In this document: positions 44,546 to 57,227 of the stretch, in pieces
Position numbering within the stretch: the stretch's first letter is position 1
Layout: every line of letters begins with the position of its first letter
NCBI GenBank assembly: GCA_907163375.1
Contig: CAJQUW010009052.1
Coordinates: 1 to 64,000, forward strand
Direction of reading: 5' to 3'
DNA from: Prostheceraeus crozeri
Lineage: Eukaryota; Platyhelminthes; Polycladida; Euryleptidae
Length of the DNA stretch: 64,000 nt
Program-made: the position numbers and the translations under genes
The notes under the pieces: generated by a model
Told to the model about the DNA's origin: nothing
Databases searched by the model: none
The model's input: the letters and a program-made list of their open reading frames with translations, nothing else

Positions 44546-47207
44546 TAATACGCAGTTCTAATTTTCGAAAAAACAATTAATCAGCTATTAATAGTTGAAA
44601 ACAGTCTTGTATGCGGTCGGTTCTGCTTCCCAACGCAATGTCTACAACACTATGATGTTTATCAATCTTAAGCCGTTCTATCATCGAGCCGTTTGCTCCG
44701 CTTGTTTCACTCTTGAAGACCGAGTAAGTTGCTATGATCTCTTTACTTTTCACTTTCCCTTGTGTACAGACGTTGTGAAGCATTTTTCATCGAAAATCTT
44801 TCTGAATATTTTACATAACACGTAGTTAATCCTATAATCCAACTTCAAACTTATTGACTCGACTTAGCATTAACAAGCAGATAACTGGTATCATGATTCT
44901 CCTTAAGAAATTTCCATTTAGCTGAGAGGTACATTTGCTTTTGATAGTGAGATTTATTGACTTAAATTGTCTTTGTGTCTTTGTCGATGATGGCCCATGA
45001 GACCGTTGTAGATAATTTGACGGTAGGGTATTCGTTTCAAAATTCTTCCTATTTATTTATGTTGCTGTCATAAAAAGGATTTACAGCACCTCGAGAGCAA
45101 TGTGGGCGCAAAAGTTTTTATCAAGCATACTGCATGTAGCAAAAGTTTCGGCTCCTCTCGTCCGACACGCGTGTTGGCAAAAAAGACGAGCGCATGAATG
45201 TGAGTAATTCAATATATACATGTATATGGAAAAAAGATGGAGGTCGTTCCCCGATATCATTGTGCCCGTCTGACAAGATTTAGTAGCTAGCCCAGAAATT
45301 GAATAATGATGCTGCATTTCGAGCACTGGTGCAATGATTTAACTGAATGGAAAATTTAATTCTAAATTTCGCATCTAAATGCACTCTGTAAATGTTTATT
45401 TTGATACAGCACTCGTTTTGCACATTTTTGCACCGCACTCTTATCACGAGCATTAGTTGTGACAGGCATGATCTGTGTTGCATCGATGATCAGTGAGAGA
45501 ATTCAGAACTTTTTAAAAAACAAATATTTATGTAATAGTTTAGGAATTGGAACTTTCATTGTGAAACTAAATGGCTTGCTGCATAATATAGCAGATCATT
45601 GATTAGCCAGTGATAAAGTAAATATTTGAGTAAATCTGAAAATGCAGCTGGATAGCACGTGCCTGCATTGAAAACTGATGAAAACAACTTATCGGCAATA
45701 TATCCGCATATATTCGCATGATAATTGCACAACGTAAGATAAGTTTGATATTGACTTCATTTTGGGATAGCTTTTGATTTGTGATAATCTTAAACGAATT
45801 CTGCCCTTTAGGAAACACCGATTTATTATACAGAGTACACACCGTATAATGAGCGTTTTCTTGAGACAAAATTTATGGAATAAATACAATGCTCGCAATG
45901 AAGAGTTTTTACAGCTTTCATATGAAACAGAATGAAGCTTTTAACTTGTTCTACAAGCAAATTGATTACAAATGACGGGATGTACACTTAAAAAAGTTAG
46001 CACAAAAGGAAGCATTTTCTGTATAAGGATTGCAAAATTGAAGTTTTACTTCTAACTTTTTCTGAATACTAATTAGAGCATTCTAGAAGTGTACAGGGTA
46101 GTGACTCTCTGATAGAGTGCTCGCTCCGTGTCAAAGAGACTGCAGTTCAAACATAAGACGGACAAAATCCACAAATTCGCATTACATTGGTGCACTATGA
46201 TTTTTTGATGAATACTTGGCATAGAAGAAGACGCTTTAGAACTGACAGGATCTTGGCATTATCAGTGAGTGACCTTCACCAGTCACCTGACTCAATGGAA
46301 GAGAGATAGCGATGTCCTGTACACGGAAAGATGCAGATAAATGATCTTGGTAGAATGTCATTGATTGACGATACGATGACGATGATCACTTTTAAAAATA
46401 TACATTGCAATGTAAACACGACGAGGAGTATTTCCAGATTTGACTTGAACAGCAGTAAATAGGACAGGCTCCGGTAGACAGTCAAATACGCACTGCAACA
46501 TGGTTGTGTAGAGAGATCGATGCAATATTTCTATTCTAAAATTTCTCACCGTTTGTATGAATGAAGGGAAATTCCAATAATTCGAGACGCTATTAGATGC
46601 AGCAAGAATGCGAGACCACAAATGTCAATAGCGTAAATGACTGTCTAATATATCCGACAAGATTGGTTGCAAAAATGTGCATTATAGGCGGTTTCAGAAA
46701 CGAAAGCTCACTGAATATGATGAATGTTGAGTCTTGCAATTCCTGATTTATATAAGAAACAAATGTACTCGTACAATATAATATATGAAAAATTGACTTA
46801 ATAAGCAAATGATCCATTTTCTTGTCATCAAATAGAACGCAGCAAATTTCCAAATGAGATAACTAGTAGTAAGGATATATTAAGAGCTAAAGTGAGGATG
46901 TCAAGAGCGTAGAACACTTCATAAAAGATATCTTCTGATCACACATTTCTATTTGGATTTATTCTTGGATCGTCATGGAACTGAAACACTTCAAACATCG
47001 CGCATTCATTTTTCAGTCATACTAAATGATTTTTCATTTCTTAAAATTGTATTTAGTCCATGGTGGCATGACGTCTGTTACAGACACTCGTCCTCTCAGA
47101 TTTTGCTCCTAAGAATGCGTCGTGCACACTCGAACTGGCTATAAAAACATAACGTCACCACAAGCAGGCGTGCAAATTGAAAATCTAAAATACCAGGGTC
47201 ATCTTAC
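44546..47207. other. Intron DNA, nothing recognised
   Basis: AT-rich with no coding text recognised. A weak tRNA-like stretch occurs near 46095-46160 (GTGCTCGCTCCGTG, then CAGTTCAAAC). Confidence 0.3.
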
Positions 47208-47485
47208 CTGCCGCTTTGTGTTTGTGGGCTCGGGGCCGGCTCAGGAACAGGCGTAGGGGGTTGTGATTTGTCTTTTGAGTTATGGAAGGCGCTGCCATTG
47301 AGAACGGGGGGATCAGAGACTCGGCGTGAGTCCAATCCGGGTTGAGGGGTCGGTGGGCAGACGCGCACCGCGGGAGATATCACAGTCTCGGAGGTACCAC
47401 CGGTGGGCACTGAGCTTTGACGACGTCGCAGGCTGCCCACCCGACCCAAGACACTCATAACCGAACCAAATAAGCTGTGGTCCCT
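47208..47485 (-). CDS. Cav1: Cav1 exon: proximal C-terminal disordered tail
   Basis: The exon is 278 bases, phase 0 in and phase 2 out. It begins RDHSLFGSVMSVLGRVG, which corresponds in position to the RxxGLFGN stretch after the IQ region in vertebrate Cav1. It continues with a basic patch (SLRRRQSS), then Ser/Pro/Thr-rich sequence (PPTPQPGLDSRRVSD, PPTPVPEPAPSPQTQS). The acceptor is TTTTGTAG and the donor is GGCAG|GTAAGA. The exon lies 7.7 kb from its upstream neighbour and more than 20 kb from the next downstream one. Local GC is clearly higher than in the surrounding intron, as expected for an exon here. Confidence 0.9.
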
Positions 47486-48054
47486 CTACAAAAGAAATAC
47501 AGCACCAAAAGGAACTCAGTCAAATTTTGGAGCATACTTATGCATTCATTAACATCGGAGAAATGTTTTTTCACTTCTAATTAACAAAAAGCATCGGGAG
47601 CAGCTCTTTATATTGCATCATTATTCATTACTAAAGTTCACGAATAAATGTCTGAAAAACAGAGTGAAGTGCTGGGCTATGTAGTTTGGTTTCCCGATTT
47701 TCGTCGTCATAATGACATGCAGCTAATATTATTGTACGACATGATGTAGACCTTTATAAAGACTGCACCATTGGTCCCTATCTTTTTTTCACTTGGAATA
47801 CATATGTTTTCAATGTGTTCTAAGTGACATTTACCCGTATTTACTCCTTAGAAAGTGAATTACAAACGATATTTTGTAAGACAAAAAATATGATTTTCAG
47901 AGCTGTGCAGTCACTTCGTATGGCAATCAAAGACAGACAGCAATTCACCACTCTGAGGGCTAAAAATTCACAATCCCAATGGAAAGTGAGATGACGAAGG
48001 CAGACTGTACATATAGACAAAGATTGACAACAGTGGTCCGTCGTGGCAATGAAG

Positions 48055-48180
48055 ATCTAGGGAATGACAACGATTAAATCAATAAAAGACAACAACACCC
48101 TTGATTCCCCGACCGCACTCGCCTGACCCAGGAATAATACCGAAGTCCGCGGTGGAGACGAGCTCGCACCTTCTTCACCA
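48055..48180 (-). mobile_element. tRNA-derived SINE copy A
   Basis: Read on the minus strand, TGAAGAAGGTGCGAGCTC through CTCCACCGCGGAC, GAGTGCGGTCGGGGAATCAA and TTATTGATTTAATCGTTGTC. It matches copy B (48861-49003) at roughly 80-85 percent in the opposite orientation. Similarity stops at GTCATTCCCTAGAT. Confidence 0.7.
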
Positions 48181-48860
48181 ATGATATCGACAGCTCATCG
48201 TCCTCTTATACATCTTGTTGTCAATCTACAGTGTGACGTAGGCCAATGACATGCTGATATGTTGTATCGCTACAAAATGAATGCTGGTAGCCACAGAATT
48301 AGATTGTTAAAGCTTATCACTTTTCTAGAAGTGCAAGCTGATTAAAAAACGATGGCACATGCAGGAAATTACTAAGTGGGCAAAGAGAAAATATTGATAC
48401 CTTAAAGAGATGGGGAAAATGGTCTTGCGTTGCTTGCGGATTGCTGTGAAATCCTTCAAAATACTCCGATTGTCACGATTCTTTCAGATTCGAAGAATTC
48501 AGATCATTGCGCAAAAGTTTTCTCGACAACGCTGGGCCCTCTGATCATTATTAAAAAAGTTAGCAAGCGCACGGAAAAACGTTCACAAACTCCTCAGTAG
48601 AGCTTGACATCGACTGTGTCTCTTTGCTGTGTGATCTCGTTGATTCGCACAGTTTGTCGTGTTTAATGTTGAACTGGATGCTGACTGTTCGATTGCTATG
48701 GTATCATGTCAGCAAATTGTACCATTTCATTAACGTTACATGTTCCAATGCTTCCTTTCTAGTCGAACAGAAGAAGCGAAAATGTGTCTAATTCTGTGAT
48801 GGTATAATAACCTGTCGATATCACTTGGAGATGACTGCTGATTTCAGTCGCATTCCTTTT

Positions 48861-49003
48861 GTAGCGTCAGCGTGGCCTAGTGAAGAAGGTGCGTGCTCTT
48901 CTCCACCGCAGACTACGGTTCGATTCCTTGGTCAGGTGAGTGCGGTCGGGGAATCAATGGTGTTGGTGACTTTTATTGATTTAATCGTTGTCATTCTCTC
49001 GAT
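48861..49003 (+). mobile_element. tRNA-derived SINE copy B
   Basis: The head looks like a class II (Leu/Ser-type) tRNA: GTCAGCGTGGCCTAGTG contains an A box (GTGGCCTAGTGAAGAAGG, 48872-48889) and GGTTCGATTCC at 48917-48927 is a perfect B box. A non-tRNA body (GAGTGCGGTCGGGGAATCAA, TTATTGATTTAATCGTTGTC) follows and is shared with copy A. Confidence 0.75.
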
Positions 49004-52000
49004 ATTCAATATAGACAAAGAATAATCAATCATGAACAGGCTTGTTATAGCTTCATGGCAAAGGCGTTAATAATTTCTTCCGCCTATTATCTAAAAAGCC
49101 AATGATCGCTGACCGCGTAGATTGCAAATGCGTTATCATCAAGTCATAATGTCAACCAGACGCTGATTTATTTGTGGAATTGCTACAATTCGTCAGTAGA
49201 TTCTTGGGGATCATTTCTATCAACTGTGCTTCCTCATACTAAATTGAAATTAGTTGATGTGTATTTCCGCGAATCTTTTTAGTAGGCTGTGCTCACTCAG
49301 CCCTCAGTCTATTCTGAATTGTCGCCATTGGCTCCATGTGAGTTCTATTAAGAGAGCATGAAAAATGCCCGATTCGAATTTGGCGATCACTAATAGGCGT
49401 CCAGCAAAAATATCAGGCATTTTTCATTACAATTTGGTTCAATAGTATATGTTTAACTATAAATTGAAATTTTGTGAAACAGGAATTGGTCGAAAGGAAT
49501 GAACACGTAGGCCTACATCACAATCTTACAGAAATCGCTGAAACTTTTGATCAATCAGAATACAAAATTCTGTCAACTCGACCGAGTAAAAGGGAATGAA
49601 AGTATCATATAAGAAAATACGACAAAAATAGGACTTAAAAAGGCGATCACTACATCGAAACTTTATTATATGCTGAATATCAGAACAATACGGCTGATGC
49701 TGGTGATGGTACTTCAGCAATCTATGCCTTTGGGAATTGGGCATCTACTTGAAAAGAGACTGTTTCTCCTTCAAAATTGGCATTTCCTACTATACATTTT
49801 CGGATCATGATTTCCAAATTCATTTGAAATTGGACGCATTCCGATGAATGCTGACAATAATATCAGTAAAGATCTAAAGAGGAAACAAAAATACACATTT
49901 CATGCTCGGTGAGAAAGTCGAGAAGGACATTAGCCCCAGGACTTATCACTGTGTGACATATTACATGCACCATTTTTTTCTTTTTAGATGCATGTGAAGC
50001 TTTATGGTAACCAAAGACTTTCGCATTACTTTTATATAACTTTCTTCTGTTCTTTATGGCTCTGTTTCCATTACTCTGATAATTGAAAATCCAAATATAC
50101 AGGCTTAGTTCATCAACGATGTCAACGCGGATTTTGATTATTGATGAAGTTAACATGTCAAATAATAAATTAGTTATGAAAGTATTTCAATCATGAACTA
50201 CCACCTTGAGCGACGATTCAGCACTGGCAACAGCATGATGAAGCATTCCTGCAAGCATAGTAGCGCGAAGCTAACTGAGTGACTCGGCCACAAACATTAA
50301 TTGATCGAAGATGACCGACCCGATGGCAACCGAAGTCTACCAAATTTTGAAAATCTGACTTCTGGCTGCTGTGAAGTTGAATTGAAGGTTGTGTTACTGA
50401 TAACGCTACCCAACCCAACTATATGATTATCTATTTCCTCTTTTCAATCACCTTGGATGACTATGCAAACATTTTTTACCCATTATGTAAAATTCGTCTC
50501 AATGATCAGACGAAAGGTGCCTCGCGAGAATTGAGTTTTGATATTTTTTTTTGGGTGGTGCTGTTCGAAATTCAGAATGCAGATATCTGATTGTCTGTCT
50601 TGTCTGACGCCGCATCAAGCCAGTTCTCGAATTTAAATCACATCAATCAACGACCACTACATCCACAACCTACGATCGCATTAAACAGCAATCCAGTTAC
50701 GTTATACTACAACTGATTTACAATTAGATACCGGTAGCTTTTAGACGACGAGTCAAGAATAACAAGATTTCTCATATCTATGAGCAGACCATTGGAAATT
50801 GATCAAACTGCAATTGCTTTAGCACAGTCTTGTTATAAAGATTTCATCTTGATCATATCGAGTTTTCCAATATAATAAATCTAAATATAATAAATATAGT
50901 AAATCTTCTGATTGTACTTCATTACGACAAACATTCCATGCATTTAGAGAAGTCACAAAAGTGGGGATCGTCAGGAAATCCTTTTAATAAAGGGAAATCA
51001 TGACACAAAGTGTGAATGTTATACAGTTATCGCATGTTTTATGCTTAAAATAGTGAAATATCATGATTTCCAGATACTTACATACTCAGTTAAATTTCAG
51101 GTACACTTTAATTTTTTCAATGTCATCTTGACACTTTTATTTCAGTACTTCAGTAACCTGCATTACTTATCGGAATTAACAGCGAAAATGTGTGTATGTA
51201 CATGAGAAGCCTCACGAAACTCGACTTTAGTGAGATGAATGATAGCTAGCAAAACTTCTGCACATTGAAAAAGATAGAAAATACCGCCTTTTTTCTTTAC
51301 AATGAACAAATATGTTACATATTTCAAAGCTAATATGGCTATAATAACATCAGATATATGATCTTCATCAAATGATATCCTTGACGCAATTTCAACCACA
51401 AGCTCTAAAATGAATTTAATCTCACGTCTACTTTATGATTTTTCAACAGTTATGTCGATGACAATCACTAAAATACACATTAAGTAACGATAATAACCCA
51501 GTCTCACGAATTATGCAAGCCTCTGATCACATAAGCACTCATGGCACTGTTCAATTCTGGTCGATGGCACATTTTTTCATAAATTAATTACTACAAAAAG
51601 GAACGTATTGCTGAAATTACCATGCTTTCAGGTTTGTGTTAAAGAATTAGATTCGCATAGCAATTAGATATTAATAACACACTAAGAAATCCTAAACCAA
51701 GCCCAGCTGTGCATTTCAATAATGATTTGACATGATATTATCATGAAGTTAAAGAATAAGCAAGAGGACTTACAATTACAAGCATATACGCTCGTAGTAT
51801 TAACTAATTAGATCAGACAAAACTTTGCTTCAGTTTTTATGAACATTTCTTGAATTATATGAAACAAAAGTCAAGCGAAACAGTATATTTGAGCAAAATG
51901 TAAGTGAATGAAATTTCTCTTATCTATTTCTACACAGCAATAAATGATCAAAAGCATACCGTAAAAAATTATGCCCCTTTACCTGTTCAAACTCCTTACC

Positions 52001-52359
52001 CGATGCGATGGGTCGTCGGCAATATGATTCTTGATAGTTGAATGGAAAGCAACAGTCATTATCATTGCATCACAATCTCATATTCATAAAAATTACTTGG
52101 TGATATTATTTACTCCATTAGTGATAAAGGAAGCTGTTAGAACAAAGAACTACCATACAGACATAATCTAATGATGAATTCAGAAGACGAAAATAATCAA
52201 TAGGAATTGAATATAAGGTAATTCCAAGGAACCCGTCTTAATATCATGATGGACAATAAATTTCCACTATCATCCTACGAAAAATAATGACAATGCTCTC
52301 CGCCCATGTCGCAAATTAATAGCGTAACGACTATATTGATGGGTCATTATTGGTTGAAA
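49004..52359. other. Intron DNA, nothing recognised
   Basis: AT-rich. Near 49358-49432, TGAAAAATGCC and GGCATTTTTCA form a small inverted pair. No coding text was recognised. Confidence 0.3.
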
Positions 52360-54060
52360 GGATAGTGGAGGACGTGGCGTGGAATACTATGAAGAAGAGG
52401 AGAAGAGACCATGGAAGGGGAGAATGAGACCAATGAAGGAAATGACCATTGCATTCAACACACGAGTAGGATAGAGCGGCGCCAGTAGGGATGCCACGGA
52501 GGATTACTGTCAAGCTGATGAAGGTAGACTTCATGGTATGCGCAGACAAGGTAGTAGTGTCCATTTCTCAGAGTGAGATATGGTGAGAGTGGGAAAATCG
52601 CCATTATGGTGGAAGTGTCGACCCACCCCTCCCTGCTATTGGGAGGTGGTCCAGGGGGCCGTCAGGTGTCCGACGGAACAATCACCCGCTAGCGGAGGAT
52701 GAGCTCCACACACCTGACGGCGGCAGCAAACAGGTTCCATGGTGTGAGCGGAGTGTGTACCAGTACGTGTGTGCAAGAAAAGAGGTAAATTGCTTTTGAC
52801 GGGAGTTTTTTCATGGTTATAAACAGATTAAAATATATTCTATCCCTTTAGTTAAGCCAAAGTTAAAAACAATATATAGGAGAAATTTATGTCTCAAACG
52901 TTTCGGGTCCCGACCCTTTACCAACGAGAAGGCTTCTCGCTGGCGGATATGCTCTACCTTCGACGCTTAACGGGAGAGCATGTATTTTAACCTGCATGTA
53001 ACCAACAGACGAGGTGTTTATGTTGTGAAATTGAGATTTACAAAGGGGGCAAGGAGGTTAAGAGTGGACAGAAGGGTCTATGATGTGCAAGGATTCTTTT
53101 AATGAGTGATTTGTTGGTGCGGAGTTGTGCCAGTCTTCTGCGTGTGCGTCTGTCGAGTGCTTGTTCTGATTTTAGGACTTCGGGGGATTGCCTTAATGAT
53201 CTTGTTGTTTTATCAGGGCGCTAGGTATGTGCCGACTTGTTGGGTGTGTGTTTGCTTGAGTAGTTGTTTTGTTGTTGCGTCAGGAGATGAAGAGGGTGGT
53301 GTTCACATTTTGCTTTGTTTAAAAGCTGTTCAGCAATGGGGGAGAAAGTGCATTTCGTCGTGTAGGTGTTCGGTATTTGAGTTGTGTGTACATTCTGTGG
53401 CGATCCTGAACGCTAATGGTCTTTACATTCAATCGCCTTAATGATTCTCCATGGGATTGGAAGAAGATGGCTGGATGAAGTGTTGGCGATCAGCGCTGAC
53501 AGATAAGGAAGATGTTGGGTAGATTGGCAAGCGAGTGTGGTCCATCAGGGTCCCACGGCACCGTGTGGTGGTCAAGAACAAGTGAAGAAGTAAAGGCTGC
53601 TGGCAGACCAGGATGAATCGCCTTGCTTGGAGGTGATGGTGGGGTAGAAAGAGGTAGTAGTGGTACGATAGATGCGGTTTAGTGTACTGGGGAAGGGCTC
53701 AACACCGTGGCATTGGCGGAGTGATTCACAGAAGAAATATGGCTGAGTTAGTGTTTGAAAAGTTTGAAGGGTTTCAGAGAAGAGATATGGAAAAGTCATG
53801 GAGTTTGAGAAGTCGAGAATGAGGTTCAGGGGTTGATGTGCAAGTGTCGCAGTTGCGAAAATGAGGAGGGCCAGTTTGGATTTCAATTTTGTGGGCTATT
53901 GGAGTCAATGGCCTATAGTATTGGGAATTTTGGAGGCAAGTGTATTCCCGAAAGTGAGTACATCCCAACAGCAAAGACAACACTACATGCACGTATGCAG
54001 ATAATTGAACTATTTTCTCGAAATCAAAAAAGGTTGTCTTAGTGTCTGATGCGACCAAGA
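52360..54060 (-). mobile_element. Decayed LINE (non-LTR retrotransposon)
   Basis: The block stands out from the surrounding intron by strong purine richness on the plus strand and higher GC. On the minus strand near 53.43-53.33 kb, PLAFRIATECTHNSNTEHLHD matches the end-of-RT text ALRIATGCxxxTxxxHLHxE of LINEs. Near 53.17-53.1 kb, EQALDRRTRRRLAQLRTNKS matches their terminal RRxLAxLRxGxxPLL segment, followed by CPLCKSQFHN. The rest of the RT is too decayed to trace. Below 52.9 kb the sequence is non-coding and may be leader or tail of the same family. It is dead. Confidence 0.6.
52891..52940 (-). ncRNA. Hammerhead-ribozyme-like motif, degenerate
   Basis: Read on the minus strand: a perfect hairpin CGAGAA-GCC-TTCTCG, then TTGGTAA, then a GGGT-CGGG-ACCC hairpin, then GAAACG. 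This is the layout of a hammerhead (stem I, CUGANGA, stem II, GAAA), but the first core block has at least two changes at conserved positions, so catalysis is unlikely. It lies in the tail region of the decayed LINE. Confidence 0.3.
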
Positions 54061-55188
54061 CCACATAGAGGTTCCAATCATCTGACTCTCAATAGGAATT
54101 GCGTAAGAGAAAGTGGCTGACGCAATGTATATTGAAGATAACTGTTACGCGAAAATTATAGAATAATGTGATCAATAAAGTGATCTACCTCGAACTGAAA
54201 GTCTGCTTTCATATTTACCGTGTAAAATAAGGCAAAACTAAAAGAATGATCAATCATCTATCAAATTTAAGTGATTTGTGTGCATCATTGAAGAAAAATA
54301 CATGTATGAGGAATAGTCTCGTGCGGGAGCGCCTGCATGACTTACGGAAGCGAGACACGGGCTACAACGACTGCAGAAACGATAAGAATGGAGTTAGAAG
54401 CAAGGCATGCTCAACTTTTGCAGGGCAACAACGCAACTATGGCAATACTACGAAGATGAATTTCTTAATGAAATTTAGCAATGGAGTCATAGCAACTATT
54501 CTATAACCATCAATAGAAATCATGAGTTTTTATCTGTGTTTCGTAGATGAATTTGCATTGATATGCATTGTTCGAGTTACATTATAATGAACTTGACGGA
54601 GCTAAAATATAGCAAATCATTCCGTCTGATGACGCTTTCATGCCAGGTTTGAAATGCACATTTATTTTAGGGTGCATCACATTTGAAAAACTTTAAACAC
54701 TTATACATCAATGTGAGGATGATCAACAACGTAGATTTGAACTCTGCACTATTATTGACAATCATAAAGCAATTGTTATTACTTGATTATGAAATTCGTA
54801 TTTTAGTATTTTACCCTTCCATGAAGCTGCAGAGTTGCATGATCTCTCCACAAAGTGACAATAGTTTACTAATGGGAGGACATGGATATTTCCATTGATG
54901 GTCATGGAACAGTTGCTGTCCAAACTCTAACTCTCCAAAGAATCTGCAAAATGTCGTAGTTGCATGGCTTCTCCACGACAGTCAAGTAAGCGTCGGCAAA
55001 AACATGGATCAGTTGAAAATGCGATATTTCCAATCTCAACTTATCAAGTAAGGTAAACTACATCATCGTTTCTACAATAAACATTTCAGTTATTAAATTT
55101 GTTCACAGGGGATAGAAAAAGTTTTCAACACTCATGTAAATGGTGGATTTTATGTTGACATTCGAAAATCAATTTAGAATCGTCTTAC
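54061..55188. other. Intron DNA, nothing recognised
   Basis: AT-rich sequence between the LINE remnant and the IQ exon. No coding text was recognised. Confidence 0.3.
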
Positions 55189-55544
55189 CCTATGTGTGGG
55201 TTCATCCGCAGCCAAACTTTTGGTTAGAGTGTCTTCATCTAGTTCACCGGAGATGGCGCGGCGGATTTCAGGCCCAAGGTCATGAACTGCCCTGAGACCG
55301 GCTTGAAGGACAGCTGTGCCGGTTTCTTTCACACCTAATTGACTCAGTTTTTGTTGATTCTCACGTCGTTTTCTCCAACGCCGGAACCAGTCCTGAATCA
55401 GGAAGGTAGCGTAGAATTGTCCAACAGTCACGAAATCATTGTCTGCTGGTGGAACAACCTGGTCCAACAACTTCGGACTTGTCCGTTTCCAGATTTTCTT
55501 GATGACAACGCGAAGTTCTTCATTTAGAGTGTCAGGCGAGGCCC
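55189..55544 (-). CDS. Cav1: Cav1 exon: IQ calmodulin-binding helix and following tail
   Basis: The exon is 356 bases: two bases complete a glycine codon and 118 codons end in phase 0. It encodes [37 protein letters not shown], and then [19 protein letters not shown], a canonical IQ motif (IQxxxRxxxxR) that binds calmodulin and mediates calcium-dependent inactivation in Cav1. The tail continues through [20 protein letters not shown] and [14 protein letters not shown], text typical of L-type channels. The acceptor is TTTCTTCAG and the donor is AGG|GTAAGA. Confidence 0.96.
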
Positions 55545-56631
55545 CTGAAGAAAAAAGTCAATGACTCGTGTTTGATTCAAGAAAATGTGGTGAGTGTAAC
55601 CGCATTCAATTATATAATCATAATCACTTTTAAAATACAACAATTTGAATTCCACATTTCCATGATGCTATTTTATCAATGGTCTTTCAAAACAATCAAC
55701 ACTTAAGAGATGTGAACAGGGTTTGATTAAATCGAATATTTTTGCTATATCTTGAACCTTTTCATTTTGTGGTCTCTATTTGCTTGTCATGATAACAACA
55801 CACATCAAATTAGATTAAAGACAAGCTCTATCTCCGCTAAGTGTTAAGTTTTTGCAGACGACACTTTATATCAAGTTACAATAAATTTACGCCAATTTTC
55901 TATACTGGTTCTCTTGGGGGATGGAATCTCTTTATGAATATTTGAGAATAATTCATACCAACAGTTCTACAACTAATTCTGTGCCAAAAGTCTGTGATAG
56001 CATCTCATTATAATGCAATTCTTTTTATTTCGATGCACTATCTTAAACGATTCATCGATTAATCGACTACTTTGAACTATGCCTTGAAATTATGCCATTT
56101 GTAAAAATGAATAAATCCCTTTCTACCCAGGCGCGTTGTGCATTTTTTTAAATGAAATCCAACACTCAAATAAAAACGATTCAAAATGAGTAAGTCGAGA
56201 TTCTCTTGATATTGCAAAGCTTAAAAAAAGCAGGTGCAGTTCTTTTAGGTTGCTCAAAGTCATCTTTCTGAAACCATTTAAAAATATCATTTCATTTCTA
56301 ATACACGGGTGAAAAATGTGATTGTACGTTGATCACATAGAAGCCCTTGTGCCCATTTCATCATCATGTTGAACTGTTTAAGTAAATGAAAAACTTTCAC
56401 TTTTTGCTGCATTCATCGATGACGAAATTCAGTTCGTCATCATCATAAACACATATTCCAGATAGCTGACTACCCGTCATGTCGCTAGACAGACAGTAAG
56501 TCTATAATACAAACGGAAACTATAATTTCAACCTATAACGTACTCGGGAAGTGACTGAAGTCTACATATAACTGTTTATAAAATCACATAACTATGAAAA
56601 GATCGATTAACGTGGAAGCAATGGAAAATCA

Positions 56632-56745
<114 letters not shown>

Positions 56746-56810
56746 CTAAAATCATCAAATAATAACTCTGAGTTTAGTTGTCTTGATAAAGAAAGGACGT
56801 AACAACTTAC

Positions 56811-56907
56811 CACACAGGCTGTCCGATGCGGACAAAGCTTTCCAAAGCCCAAAGGTGGAGATATCTTCCTGAGTAAGGTAACGACGTCTAAATGCTTGAT
56901 ACGGCCT
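56811..56907 (-). CDS. Cav1: Cav1 exon: EF-hand second half and pre-IQ
   Basis: The exon is 97 bases: one base completes the previous codon, and 32 codons then end in phase 0. It encodes [22 protein letters not shown] and [10 protein letters not shown]. The text [13 protein letters not shown] is a near-invariant marker of the cytoplasmic tail of high-voltage-activated calcium channels and feeds into the calmodulin-binding pre-IQ region. The acceptor is CTCTGTAG and the donor is GTG|GTAAGT. Confidence 0.95.
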
Positions 56908-57227
56908 CTACAGAGATAGAAAATTAACATGTGAGATTACAGCAAGCCTTTTGCCAATCTGAGTGAATATCGCTTTCAGATAATGAAAAAAATACTCACA
57001 ATATCAAGAACATAATATAATGTTATGTATGCGGAATAGAACAAATCGAAAATGTAGGCGAATGATGTATTGAAAATTGGAAAACGATCCATGTATTTTT
57101 CCCTATATACTTTATGATAGAATATAAATCATGTAAAGAAAAAGAGTAAACAAAATGGGCTGAGGTCTTTCAAGCCGCATCGCAACTATAAGCCAAATTC
57201 ATAGATTCATTACTGATTCGAATGCTA

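Noticed and set aside
46095-46160. Possible SINE or tRNA head (GTGCTCGCTCC, then AGTTCAAAC)
   Set aside because: Weak box matches and no second copy in the window.
53106-53441. 111-codon plus frame with hydrophobic, Cys/Val-rich text
   Set aside because: Antisense to recognisable LINE RT-tail text; the composition reflects the strand bias of that remnant.
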